From assembly GCF_019012925.1 (NCBI RefSeq), contig NZ_JAGIRL010000037.1, positions 1 through 14,231 on the forward strand: a DNA stretch of 14,231 bases. The letters are read 5' to 3'. The notes below the pieces were generated by a model. It saw only the letters and a program-made list of their open reading frames with translations, was not told the origin of the DNA and did no database searches. This DNA is from Fusobacterium sp. Its GTDB lineage: Bacteria > Fusobacteriota > Fusobacteriia > Fusobacteriales > Fusobacteriaceae. Both the position numbers and the translations under genes were made by a program. Positions 5,602 to 12,822 of this stretch are shown in pieces. Every line of letters starts with the position of its first letter. The stretch's first letter is position 1.

Positions 5602-6427
5602 TTTTTACCCCTATCACACAATTTTTTATATCTTCTAATATTTTTTTTGTTACTTTCTTATCCTTCATCTCTATTTTATCATAATTTTTTATAAGTTTAA
5701 TTAAATTTTCACCTTTTAATTTATAATATAACAATAGAGATTCTAACTCATTTACCATTGTTACACTGAATCTACCTTTTACAATGAGAGAATCTACCTC
5801 TCTTCTCTCCTCATCTGAAAATTCTAACTCCTTTTCTAGATGAAATTCGCTCCTTCTATCCAACCAAATTTCTATCTCCACCAAAGCTTTTTCTATTAAA
5901 TTCTCCACACTTTCTGGATCAATATCACCATCTAAGTAATCTGAAACAATTTTTATAATATTCACTTGATATGTCTCAAAAAAATATGAACTAGCTTCTA
6001 CAAGTCCAGCCCCCTCCATATCAACCAAGTCTCCTATCACTCCACTCTCTGAGTTAATAACTCTATTAAAACTCTCTAAACTTCCCTCTTTAAATCTATG
6101 ATCAAATATCATATCTGGATAGTAAGCTCTTTTACTCTCTGAGTTTATAATCTTATTACATAAGACTATATCACCAACTTTATACTCTTTATTCTTAGCT
6201 CCACAAACTCCTATATTGATGAATATATCATCACTATCTATCTTCACTTTTGAAAGTATATATGTCAAAGCTATTGCACTCTTTAATATTCTTACTCCTG
6301 TGACTATCAAAGTTATCTTTTCATTTTTAAATACCTGTACCCTATTTATTGTACTATCCTTCTTTAACTTAAATTTTTTTATTAAAGGTCTAGCTTCTAT
6401 CCCTAAAGCAACTGCTATATATATCAT
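5591..6427 (-). CDS. Nucleoside phosphorylase/nucleosidase-like protein with C-terminal extension
   Basis: Residues 1-185 match the PNP/UDP phosphorylase fold of methylthioadenosine/S-adenosylhomocysteine nucleosidases: NIGVCGA (71-77), VGDIVL (84-89), DMEGAG (136-141, with the ribose-binding Glu138) and KIVSDYLDGD (159-168, with Asp163 where the family protonates the purine). Cleavage of the N-glycosidic bond of a purine nucleoside is therefore likely; the exact nucleoside is not readable. Residues about 190-278 form an extra charged helical region that standard nucleosidases of about 230 residues lack. The start ATG follows GGTGG by seven bases. It is the first gene of the four-gene unit, behind a TTGACT/TATACT promoter. 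A link to 5'-deoxyadenosine released by the radical SAM enzyme is inference. Confidence 0.82.
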   Translation of the reverse strand: MIYIAVALGIEARPLIKKFKLKKDSTINRVQVFKNEKITLIVTGVRILKSAIALTYILSKVKIDSDDIFINIGVCGAKNKEYKVGDIVLCNKIINSESKRAYYPDMIFDHRFKEGSLESFNRVINSESGVIGDLVDMEGAGLVEASSYFFETYQVNIIKIVSDYLDGDIDPESVENLIEKALVEIEIWLDRRSEFHLEKELEFSDEERREVDSLIVKGRFSVTMVNELESLLLYYKLKGENLIKLIKNYDKIEMKDKKVTKKILEDIKNCVIGVKNER

Positions 6428-6467
6428 CTAATTCCACCTTTATTACTCTTAATAATTTTATATTTAT

Positions 6468-6496
6468 AGTATACTTTGATAATTTTATACAGTCAA
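6468..6496 (-). promoter_or_regulatory. Promoter of the nucleosidase/SUFU/radical SAM/SDR operon
   Basis: On the minus strand, -35 TTGACT (6496-6491), a 17-base spacer and -10 TATACT (6473-6468) give a near-consensus promoter. Start is predicted near 6461, leaving a leader of about 34 bases. The -35 is 8 bases past the T-run of the atoA terminator, so the two units look separate. Confidence 0.8.
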
Positions 6497-6504
6497 TATT
6501 TTGT

Positions 6505-6552
6505 AAAATAAAAAGAGAGATCATTCTATCGTTTAATAGAACCAATCTCTCT
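6505..6552 (-). terminator. Terminator after atoA
   Basis: Read on the minus strand, AGAGAGAT (6552-6545) pairs with ATCTCTCT (6521-6514), with an inner CTAT/ATAG helix, and is followed by a T-rich tail (TTTTATTTT). It lies 26 bases past the atoA stop and ends the atoE-ogg-atoD-atoA transcript. Confidence 0.88.
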
Positions 6553-6577
6553 AAATAACTATTATAATCTCATCGTA

Positions 6578-7243
6578 CTATAAAGTTAAAATTTTAATAT
6601 CATCTGGAATTATTAATTCAGCTTCTGTATTTGCTTTTACATCTTCTATTGAAGAGTAAGGGCTTACTTCAGTTAAAACTAATCCTTCTGGAGTTACTTT
6701 TATTACACATTTTTCAGTGATTATTAAGTTTACCTCTTTAGCTGCAGTTAATGGAAGATTACATTTTTTTAGTATTTTTACACTTCCCTTACTTGTATGC
6801 TCCATAGCTACTATTACCTCTTTTGCTCCAACAACTAGGTCCATAGCTCCTCCCATTCCAGGAACTATTTTTCCAGGTACCATCCAGTTAGCTAGGTTTC
6901 CTTCCTCATCTACTTGAAGTGCTCCTAAAACAGTAGCGTCAACGTGTCCACCTCTGATTATTCCAAAAGATGTACAAGAGTCAAAGAATTGTGCTCCAGG
7001 AAGAACTGTTACAAATCCTCCACCAGCATTTATCATATCTTTATCCTCTTTTCCAGGTTCTGGAGCTGGTCCTACACCTATTATTCCATTCTCTGATTGG
7101 AATACTACATCCATATCCTCTGGAACATAGTTAGCTACTAATGTAGGTAATCCTATCCCTAAATTTACTACATATCCATCTCTTAATTCTTGTGCTACTC
7201 TTTTTGCTATATACTCTCTTACTTGTTTTTTATCTAATTCCAT
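6578..7243 (-). CDS. atoA: Acetate/butyrate-acetoacetate CoA-transferase, beta subunit
   Basis: This 221-residue protein is the catalytic subunit of a two-subunit family I CoA-transferase that swaps CoA between short-chain acyl-CoAs and acids such as acetate, butyrate or acetoacetate. It has the SENG motif (50-53), in which Glu51 forms the covalent glutamyl-CoA intermediate, and the glycine-rich segments NLGIGLPTLVANYVP (27-41) and GMGGAMDLVVGA. Length is standard. The start is an ATG with AGGAGG nine bases upstream, placed across the alpha subunit's stop codon. It sits 13 bases behind atoD and is last in the unit. In fusobacteria such a transferase serves butyrate formation from amino acids or use of acetoacetate; the sequence alone does not settle the preferred pair. 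Confidence 0.95.
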   Translation of the reverse strand: MELDKKQVREYIAKRVAQELRDGYVVNLGIGLPTLVANYVPEDMDVVFQSENGIIGVGPAPEPGKEDKDMINAGGGFVTVLPGAQFFDSCTSFGIIRGGHVDATVLGALQVDEEGNLANWMVPGKIVPGMGGAMDLVVGAKEVIVAMEHTSKGSVKILKKCNLPLTAAKEVNLIITEKCVIKVTPEGLVLTEVSPYSSIEDVKANTEAELIIPDDIKILTL

Positions 7244-7256
7244 TTTTCTAAGCCTC

Positions 7257-7904
7257 CTATTTTACTATATAGTCTACAAATATTCTTGATGTCATTACGT
7301 GATCTGGGTCTATCTCTCCTACTTTTACAAGTTTCTCTGCAAAAACTATAACAGTATCTGCTGCAGTTGCCATCATTGGGTTAAAGTTCTTTGTAGTTTT
7401 AGCATAGATAACGTTTCCTAACTCATCTACTACTGAACCATTTATTAATGCAACGTCTGCTTTTATAGGCTTTTCTAATAAATATTTTTTTCCATCTACT
7501 TCAATTACTTGTTTTCCCTCTTCAACTATTGTTCCTACACCAGTTGGAGTAAGTATTCCACCTAATCCATTTCCTGCTGCTCTGATTCTTTCAGCAAGAG
7601 TTCCTTGAGGACAAAGCTCTACTTCCATCTCTCCAGTATTCATTCTTCTTCCTGTTTCTGGGTTTGTTCCTATGTGAGTAGCAATAACTTTTTTAACTTG
7701 GTTATTACATACTAATCTTCCTATCCCTCTGTCAGGAAATCCAGTATCGTTACCTATTACAGTTAAATCTTTTACACCTTTTTCAATTAGTGCATCAATT
7801 ATCTTTTCTGGTGTTCCTACTCCTAAAAATCCACCAATAAAGACAGTCATTCCATCTTTTACATGTGATACTGCTTCTTCCATTGTCACTACTTTGTTTC
7901 TCAT
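7257..7904 (-). CDS. atoD: Acetate/butyrate-acetoacetate CoA-transferase, alpha subunit
   Basis: This 215-residue subunit pairs with the beta subunit encoded next to it to make the active transferase. It has the alpha-subunit motif GGFLGVGTPE (24-33), which helps build the oxyanion and CoA-binding site, and the typical segments GTLAERIRAAGNGLGG (about 101-116) and KADVALINGSVVDELGN (about 148-164). Length is normal. The start ATG has AGGAGG five bases upstream. It follows the glycosylase gene by 26 bases, without a terminator or evident promoter between, and is co-oriented with the fatty-acid carrier gene further upstream. Confidence 0.95.
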   Translation of the reverse strand: MRNKVVTMEEAVSHVKDGMTVFIGGFLGVGTPEKIIDALIEKGVKDLTVIGNDTGFPDRGIGRLVCNNQVKKVIATHIGTNPETGRRMNTGEMEVELCPQGTLAERIRAAGNGLGGILTPTGVGTIVEEGKQVIEVDGKKYLLEKPIKADVALINGSVVDELGNVIYAKTTKNFNPMMATAADTVIVFAEKLVKVGEIDPDHVMTSRIFVDYIVK

Positions 7905-7930
7905 CTTTACCTCCTAGCTTATTAAAAAAA

Positions 7931-8587
7931 CTACTTGAAGATTTCCCCCGCTTCTAAATACCACAACAGTAAATCTAAGCTATCCATTGAAATATTTACA
8001 AACTTGCAATAATCTTTCATTTTTCTCTCTATCTCTAAATATAACTTTGGAGTTATACTTTTAGGAACTTCATCAATCACTTCTAGTCTTACTAGATTTT
8101 TTAATATGTGTCTATCCAGAATAGCTATCTCTTTTCCAAAACCTACATTTCTTAAAAAATGACTAGCTTCTTTATAAGCCATCCCCTTGACATTTTTTAC
8201 TATCCACTCTCTAGCTTTACTTATCTCTTCAAAACTTAAGAAGAAATCTTTTGTTATGATCTCCCCATTAGAGTTTGTCATCTTCTCTCTAAGTTCAACT
8301 AGATATTTTGATTTATTATTTTTAAATCTTACTATGTTGAGATATTCCACAATCTCTTCAGCACTACCATTAAAAAGAAGTCCATTATCTCTCAATGTGG
8401 TAATAGCTTGCCAAGCGTTAACAGCTTTAGATTGAGGTGTTAGTATACAAAAAGACATCTCTACATGAATATCTCTATTGTTTCCATTATCCCATACACT
8501 CTTAAACTCTTTTAATCTTTTTTCTATATCTTCTTTTATCTCTAAATATTTTTTTTCTACTTCATAAAAATATTCGTTCTTTTTCAT
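7931..8587 (-). CDS. ogg: 8-oxoguanine DNA glycosylase/AP lyase, Ogg2 (archaeal-type) family
   Basis: The 218-residue enzyme removes 8-oxoguanine from DNA and nicks the abasic site. It fits the compact Ogg2 family: the helix-hairpin-helix segment VKGMAYKEASHFLRNVGF (133-150) holds the catalytic Lys139, and the general-base Asp158 is in AILDRHIL (155-162). The C-terminus ends GEIFK with a final lysine, the feature Ogg2 enzymes use to read the oxidised base. There is no iron-sulfur cysteine cluster, unlike EndoIII or MutY. GAGGAG lies four bases before the ATG. The gene lies 21 bases after atoE and 26 before atoD, so a repair gene is embedded in a fatty-acid transport and CoA-transfer unit. Role in oxidative-damage defence is inferred from the family. 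Confidence 0.92.
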   Translation of the reverse strand: MKKNEYFYEVEKKYLEIKEDIEKRLKEFKSVWDNGNNRDIHVEMSFCILTPQSKAVNAWQAITTLRDNGLLFNGSAEEIVEYLNIVRFKNNKSKYLVELREKMTNSNGEIITKDFFLSFEEISKAREWIVKNVKGMAYKEASHFLRNVGFGKEIAILDRHILKNLVRLEVIDEVPKSITPKLYLEIERKMKDYCKFVNISMDSLDLLLWYLEAGEIFK

Positions 8588-8608
8588 TTTACTCCTCTAT
8601 ATTTTTAC

Positions 8609-9991
8609 TTAGAATAAGAGGAATCCAGCTGATATAATAACTCCTGAACATAGTAATACTATTAAACAGTATCCCATTATATCCTTTGCTCCCAATCCTG
8701 CTATTCCCAATGCTGGTAAAGCCCAGAACGGTTGAATCATATTTGTCCAAGCATCTCCCCAAGCTATTGCCATAGCTGATTTAGCAGTTGAAACTCCTAT
8801 CTCTAATCCTGCTGGCATAACAATTGGAGCTTGTACTGCCCATTGTCCTCCACCAGAAGGTACGAAGAAGTTTACTATTCCTGCACTTAAGAAAGAGAAT
8901 AGTGGGAATGTTTTTGGTGTTGATATATTTACGAAGAAATTTGACATTATTACTGCTAATGATAATCCCTCGGCATTAGCTCCTGTCATTATTCCCATAA
9001 TTCCTGCATAAAACGGAAACTGTAATAATATTCCTGAAGCCCCTTTTGTAGCTTCTAAGAAAGCATCTAAGAATCTTCTAGGTGTTCCATGTAATAAGAT
9101 TCCTGTAAATAGGAATATAAAGTTTACTAAGTTTAGATTTAAGTTAAATCCTTTTGTCATAAAATATTGTAATATATATGCCCATCCCATTATTCCTAAT
9201 AGAATTGACACTACTTTACTATTTTCTATTCTTTCAGCTGGAGTCATTTCCTCCTTGCTCTTTGTAATCATCTCTTCTTTTTCTTCTAATAATTTAGGAT
9301 CAACAGTTACAACCTCATTTTCACTTGGATACATAGCTCTATTGATAAGAGGTAATGCAATTAGTAAAGCTCCCATTATGAATAGGTTCATTGGTGAAAA
9401 TATAGTTTCACTTGTTGGTATGTTAGCTATCATTGCTCCAGCTGTTTGCTTTTTCAAAGCCTCTACACTGTCACTAGCTACTTGTAATGGAATTGATCCT
9501 GATAATCCTCCATGCCACACTAAGAACCCTGTATAAGCTGAAGCTATTAAAAGTCTATAATCTATTCCTTTAATTTTTTTAGCAATCTCTCTTGCAAAAA
9601 TTGCTCCAATAACTAATCCAAATCCCCAGTTTAAAAGACATGCTACTGTTGAAACCAAAGTTACAACAACTATTGCTTGTCTTGGTGTTTTTAATTTTGA
9701 TGCAAGGCTAGCTAAAAAACTTTTAAATATCTTTGAACTTGCCATTGTGTGCCCTGTTACTAGAACTAATGCCATCTGCATTGAAAAAGATAACAGTGAC
9801 CAAAATCCATTACTCCAATGTCCAATTATTCTCATTGGTGACTGCTTTGTTAAAACCATAGCACCTATAAACACTATGAAAGTTAACATTGCACAAAAGA
9901 TATATGGATCTGGTAAGTATTTTTGCATAACAGATACACATAATGAAGTAAAACGTTTAAATAATCCTTGACTATTTTTAGTAGTAGTCAT
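8609..9991 (-). CDS. atoE: Short-chain fatty acid transporter
   Basis: This 460-residue inner-membrane protein belongs to the AtoE family of short-chain fatty acid carriers. It has about a dozen hydrophobic segments and family motifs such as KYLPDPYIF near the N-terminus, AYTGFLVWHGGLSGSIPL (about residues 153-170), GHTMASSKIF and FFVPSGGGQWAVQAPI in the C-terminal half. A central loop rich in lysine and glutamate (about 230-260) splits the two halves. I chose the ATG at 9991, with GGGAG nine bases upstream. An in-frame GTG at 10021 adds ten residues but falls almost exactly on the predicted transcription start and has no ribosome-binding site. It is first in the unit with ogg, atoD and atoA, and probably moves butyrate, acetate or acetoacetate for the CoA-transferase. 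Confidence 0.93.
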   Translation of the reverse strand: MTTTKNSQGLFKRFTSLCVSVMQKYLPDPYIFCAMLTFIVFIGAMVLTKQSPMRIIGHWSNGFWSLLSFSMQMALVLVTGHTMASSKIFKSFLASLASKLKTPRQAIVVVTLVSTVACLLNWGFGLVIGAIFAREIAKKIKGIDYRLLIASAYTGFLVWHGGLSGSIPLQVASDSVEALKKQTAGAMIANIPTSETIFSPMNLFIMGALLIALPLINRAMYPSENEVVTVDPKLLEEKEEMITKSKEEMTPAERIENSKVVSILLGIMGWAYILQYFMTKGFNLNLNLVNFIFLFTGILLHGTPRRFLDAFLEATKGASGILLQFPFYAGIMGIMTGANAEGLSLAVIMSNFFVNISTPKTFPLFSFLSAGIVNFFVPSGGGQWAVQAPIVMPAGLEIGVSTAKSAMAIAWGDAWTNMIQPFWALPALGIAGLGAKDIMGYCLIVLLCSGVIISAGFLLF

Positions 9992-10027
9992 CTTCTCATC
10001 TCCCTTTTTCAATCTTGTCACACCTTG

Positions 10028-10056
10028 AGTATACTACCATATCTAACACTTGTCAA
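10028..10056 (-). promoter_or_regulatory. Promoter of the atoE-ogg-atoD-atoA unit
   Basis: On the minus strand, -35 TTGACA (10056-10051), a 17-base spacer and -10 TATACT (10033-10028) form the best consensus match in the window. Start is predicted near 10021, giving a leader of about 30 bases that contains the GGGAG site for the ATG at 9991. No clear terminator separates it from the sensor-kinase gene ending at 10102. Confidence 0.85.
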
Positions 10057-10101
10057 GCATCATCAACGAATTTCATACTTTTAGAACACTTTTTTTACTT
10101 T

Positions 10102-11484
10102 TTAGATTAGATTTAATTCAAACCAAAAATTAACCAAGTTATTTTCAGAGATATAAACACCATAACTATTTTTATGATTATCTAATATCCCTGCTACTAT
10201 TGCTAAACCTAAACCATGTCCATCTTTACCTATTGCACTATCTAATCTTACAAAAGGGTTCCAAATAGTCTCCAAATTCTTTTCGTCTAGATGATCACTT
10301 CTATTTTTTACAATCACCCTGCATTTATCCTCTTTTTTCAATACTTCTATCTCTATATCCTCATTATCTGTACTATATTTCATAGCATTACTTATTAAAT
10401 TTTCTAACACTCTATCAATATATTTTTCATCACATATAACTTTGATATCCTTACTTCCTACATATCTTATATGTTTAGCTTTAGAAGAATACTTGTCTAT
10501 AAAATCTTTTATATTCTCATAGAGGTTTACCTCTTCCATCTGCATCTTAAAATATCCAGCCTCTATTTGTGAAATAAGCAGTAATTCTCTCACTAAACTA
10601 TCCATCTTATAACTCTCTTCTATTATAACATCACAATAAAAATTCTTATCCTCTTCAGTTGCAACATTCTCACTCAACCCTTGAGCATAACCCTGTATAA
10701 TAGCTATTGGAGTTTTTAATTCATGACTTACACAAGCTACAAACTCCTTTCTAAGTTTATCTATTTTTTTCTCTTTCTCTATATCTTCCATCAACTTCAA
10801 ATTAGCTTTATTGATCTCATCAATATTCTTTTTCAAAGTCTCTCCCATCAAGTTAATTGTTTCTCCCAATTCACCTATCTCATCTTTTCTAACATCTTCA
10901 AATTTTCTAGAGAAATCCAATTTAGATATTTTTTTAGTTATCTCTTTTAATTCTAAAATAGGTGCCACCATAGCCTTAGAAAATATAAAAGCCATTGATG
11001 AACCTATAATAAAAGAGAGAATTATTATTTGTAAATGGTACTGTACTGAAACCTCTAACCCCTCTTGAATCAAACTTAATGGAGTTATAATCTCCAAGTA
11101 CCTATCACTTTTGTATTCCATAAATAAAACTAAAACTTTCCCTCTATAGTCATCATAGTTTATTATCTTAAAAATAGGCACCCCATTGCTGAGGTATCTT
11201 TTTATCTCCTGTATCTCCTTTTGAGTAAGTAGTTTTCGATAAAAATATCTTTCTATTTGATCTGTTTTTTTTATTGTTATCTCTGCATTATTTTGAACCT
11301 CTAGATTTCTAAAATCTATTACATAGTTGGGATCACTTATCAGTCTTCCAACTTGAACTAACCTATCTTTTTTGGTAGTTAGATAAAACTTCTCTAAGTA
11401 TATGTTATTTGTTATAGCAAAACCACCTATAATCATCATAACCATACTCCACATTAGAAAAAATATTTTCCATCTTATTTTCAT
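10102..11484 (-). CDS. Membrane sensor histidine kinase
   Basis: The 460-residue kinase has two membrane segments (about 7-28 and 151-170) around an extracytoplasmic sensor region of about 120 residues, then a HAMP linker (about 170-225), a coiled-coil stretch and a HisKA domain with the phosphorylated His254 in SHELKTPI. The ATPase domain shows the N box (ENLISNAMKYS, 361-371), an NPFVR F box and the G2 box DGHGLGLAIV (421-430). The G1 aspartate-glycine motif is degenerate (VKNRSDHLDE), as in some VanS-like kinases. The sensor region has no histidine, methionine or cysteine cluster, so copper sensing is not supported directly. The ATG lies 3 bases after the response regulator stop, and its GAGGG ribosome site lies within the regulator's last codons: the two are tightly coupled. 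Confidence 0.93.
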   Translation of the reverse strand: MKIRWKIFFLMWSMVMMIIGGFAITNNIYLEKFYLTTKKDRLVQVGRLISDPNYVIDFRNLEVQNNAEITIKKTDQIERYFYRKLLTQKEIQEIKRYLSNGVPIFKIINYDDYRGKVLVLFMEYKSDRYLEIITPLSLIQEGLEVSVQYHLQIIILSFIIGSSMAFIFSKAMVAPILELKEITKKISKLDFSRKFEDVRKDEIGELGETINLMGETLKKNIDEINKANLKLMEDIEKEKKIDKLRKEFVACVSHELKTPIAIIQGYAQGLSENVATEEDKNFYCDVIIEESYKMDSLVRELLLISQIEAGYFKMQMEEVNLYENIKDFIDKYSSKAKHIRYVGSKDIKVICDEKYIDRVLENLISNAMKYSTDNEDIEIEVLKKEDKCRVIVKNRSDHLDEKNLETIWNPFVRLDSAIGKDGHGLGLAIVAGILDNHKNSYGVYISENNLVNFWFELNLI

Positions 11485-11487
11485 ATT

Positions 11488-12147
11488 CTATCCCTCAAAT
11501 TTATATCCAAAACCTCTTACAGTTTGAATATAGTCATCTCCTATTTTTTTTCTAAGCCTTTTTATATGAGTATCAACAGTTCTTGAATCTCCAAAGTAGT
11601 CCCAACCCCAAACTGAGTTAAGTATCTTCTCTCTAGATAGCGCTATTCCTTTATTCTCTATGAAAAAATATAGTAGATCATACTCTTTGGGAGTCAGCTC
11701 TAAGATCTCATCTTTCAATCTTACCTCTCTTTTTACACCATCTATCATCAGATCTCTAAATGACATAGGAGCATTATCTACAATCTTTCCATCTCTTCTC
11801 AAAAGAGCTTTTACCTTTGCCACTAATAATTTTGGATTAAATGGTTTTGTCATATACTCATCTGTTTCCAATTCAAAACCAAATAACTGATCTCCCTCAT
11901 CAGCTCTAGCTGTCAACATAATAATTGGAATCTGTGATTCCTCTCTTATCTTTCTACACACACTCCAACCATCAATCTTTGGCATCATTATATCTAAAAT
12001 AACAATATCATAGACATTTGAGAAAAATTTTTCTATTCCCTCTTCTCCATCCCCTGCCTCATCTACTATATATCCCTCTCTCACCAAATAGTCCTTTATT
12101 AACTTCCTTATCTTCCATTCGTCATCTATTACAAGAATTTTTTTCAC
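11488..12147 (-). CDS. OmpR/PhoB-family response regulator
   Basis: The 219-residue DNA-binding regulator has a receiver domain (1-118) with the acidic pocket Asp8/Asp9, phosphoacceptor Asp52, Thr79 in LTARA and Lys102 in TKPF. A winged-helix Trans_reg_C domain follows (about 127-218) with LTPKEYDLLYFF, SREKIL and the VDTHIKRLRKKIG recognition helix. It is the cognate partner of the kinase encoded immediately downstream. The start is GTG at 12147 with AGGAGG five bases upstream. It follows the duplicated CsoR-like gene by 14 bases, so repressor, regulator and kinase appear to share one transcript. The target genes are not evident from the sequence. Confidence 0.95.
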   Translation of the reverse strand: MKKILVIDDEWKIRKLIKDYLVREGYIVDEAGDGEEGIEKFFSNVYDIVILDIMMPKIDGWSVCRKIREESQIPIIMLTARADEGDQLFGFELETDEYMTKPFNPKLLVAKVKALLRRDGKIVDNAPMSFRDLMIDGVKREVRLKDEILELTPKEYDLLYFFIENKGIALSREKILNSVWGWDYFGDSRTVDTHIKRLRKKIGDDYIQTVRGFGYKFEG

Positions 12148-12161
12148 TGTAACCTCCTATT

Positions 12162-12731
12162 TTATTTTACCATTTTATTTATTGTGTAGAGAAAATCATC
12201 AATAGTTTTCTCCTCTAATCCTGCTTTTATATCTCTCACCAAGCAATTTTTCACATGCCCCTCTAGGATAACTCTAGTCATACTATCCAATTCCCCTTTT
12301 ATAATAGAGATATCTCTTAGAACACTACTGCAACAATCATCTTTCTCTATTGATTTTCTCATTGTCTCTATCTGTTGCTCAATCTTCCTAATTATACTAT
12401 TATTACTCTCATTTATTTTTTTTCCTTTTTTTTCTATCAATGTATTCAATGTCAGTATAAGTTCTGATGTAGCCTCCTCCTCTAGTCCAGCTTTTATATC
12501 ATGAACCACACAATTTTTTAGATGTGCTTCTAACACAACTTTTGCCACTCCATTGAGAGCTGATTTTACAGAAGAAACTTGATTTAGTATCTCATCACAC
12601 TTCACGTGATTTAATATCATCCTCTCAATTCCTCTCAACTGTCCTGCTATTCTATTTATCCTTGAAATCAACTTTTTTCTAAAGTCATCTGTATTAGATA
12701 AACAAAGTACTCCATTTGTATTATCTCCCAT
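12162..12731 (-). CDS. csoR: Tandem-duplicated CsoR-family copper-sensing repressor
   Basis: CsoR/RcnR repressors are usually about 90-110 residues; this protein has 189 and contains the domain twice. Repeat 1 (about 16-102) has the basic family helix RINRIAGQLRGIERMI and the copper ligands Cys45, His70, Cys74. Repeat 2 (about 113-189) has Cys134, His159, Cys163. Both match the Cys-x24-His-x3-Cys spacing of Cu(I)-type CsoR exactly, and both keep a closely similar block (HLKNCVVHDIKAGLEE and HVKNCLVRDIKAGLEE). Repeat 2 has lost the RIxGQxRGI helix that contacts DNA and starts with a glutamine- and lysine-rich helix instead. I chose the ATG at 12731, with AGGTGA six bases upstream, over an in-frame GTG at 12746. 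The gene follows copA, a likely target, and precedes a two-component pair. Confidence 0.9.
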   Translation of the reverse strand: MGDNTNGVLCLSNTDDFRKKLISRINRIAGQLRGIERMILNHVKCDEILNQVSSVKSALNGVAKVVLEAHLKNCVVHDIKAGLEEEATSELILTLNTLIEKKGKKINESNNSIIRKIEQQIETMRKSIEKDDCCSSVLRDISIIKGELDSMTRVILEGHVKNCLVRDIKAGLEEKTIDDFLYTINKMVK

Positions 12732-12767
12732 TTTATCACCTGCCACTTAATATATCTTCTCTCTTAT

Positions 12768-12796
12768 ATTGTACTCTAAAAAAAAAGAAGAAACAA
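12768..12796 (-). promoter_or_regulatory. Promoter of the csoR/response regulator/kinase operon
   Basis: On the minus strand, -35 TTGTTT (12796-12791), a 17-base spacer and -10 TACAAT (12773-12768) precede a predicted start near 12761 and a leader of about 30 bases. The -35 lies in the downstream arm of the copA terminator and the spacer contains that terminator's T-run. No GC-rich CsoR operator is visible around it. Confidence 0.6.
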
Positions 12797-12813
12797 ATTT
12801 TTTTTGTTTCTTC
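12778..12813 (-). terminator. Terminator after copA
   Basis: Read on the minus strand, GAAGAAACAAA (12813-12803) pairs perfectly with TTTGTTTCTTC (12797-12787) around a five-A loop, followed by nine T. It begins 10 bases after the copA stop codon and should uncouple copA from csoR. Confidence 0.92.
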
Positions 12814-12822
12814 CTCTCATAA

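Noticed and set aside
9255..9971. Plus-strand open frames inside atoE and other long genes
   Set aside because: They are shadows of strongly conserved coding sequence on the other strand and show no ribosome-binding sites or recognisable domains.
9992..10021. Upstream GTG start giving atoE ten more residues
   Set aside because: The GTG coincides with the predicted transcription start of the TTGACA/TATACT promoter and lacks a ribosome-binding site. The ATG at 9991 has GGGAG at a good distance.
10057..10101. Terminator after the sensor-kinase gene
   Set aside because: No stem-loop followed by a T-run could be found in this stretch.
12732..12746. Upstream GTG start for the CsoR-like gene
   Set aside because: The ATG at 12731 has AGGTGA six bases before it, and the GTG has no such site. 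The extra residues match nothing in the family.
12734..12822. CsoR operator near the csoR promoter
   Set aside because: The usual GC-rich palindrome is not present; the region is taken up by a terminator, the promoter and AT-rich leader.
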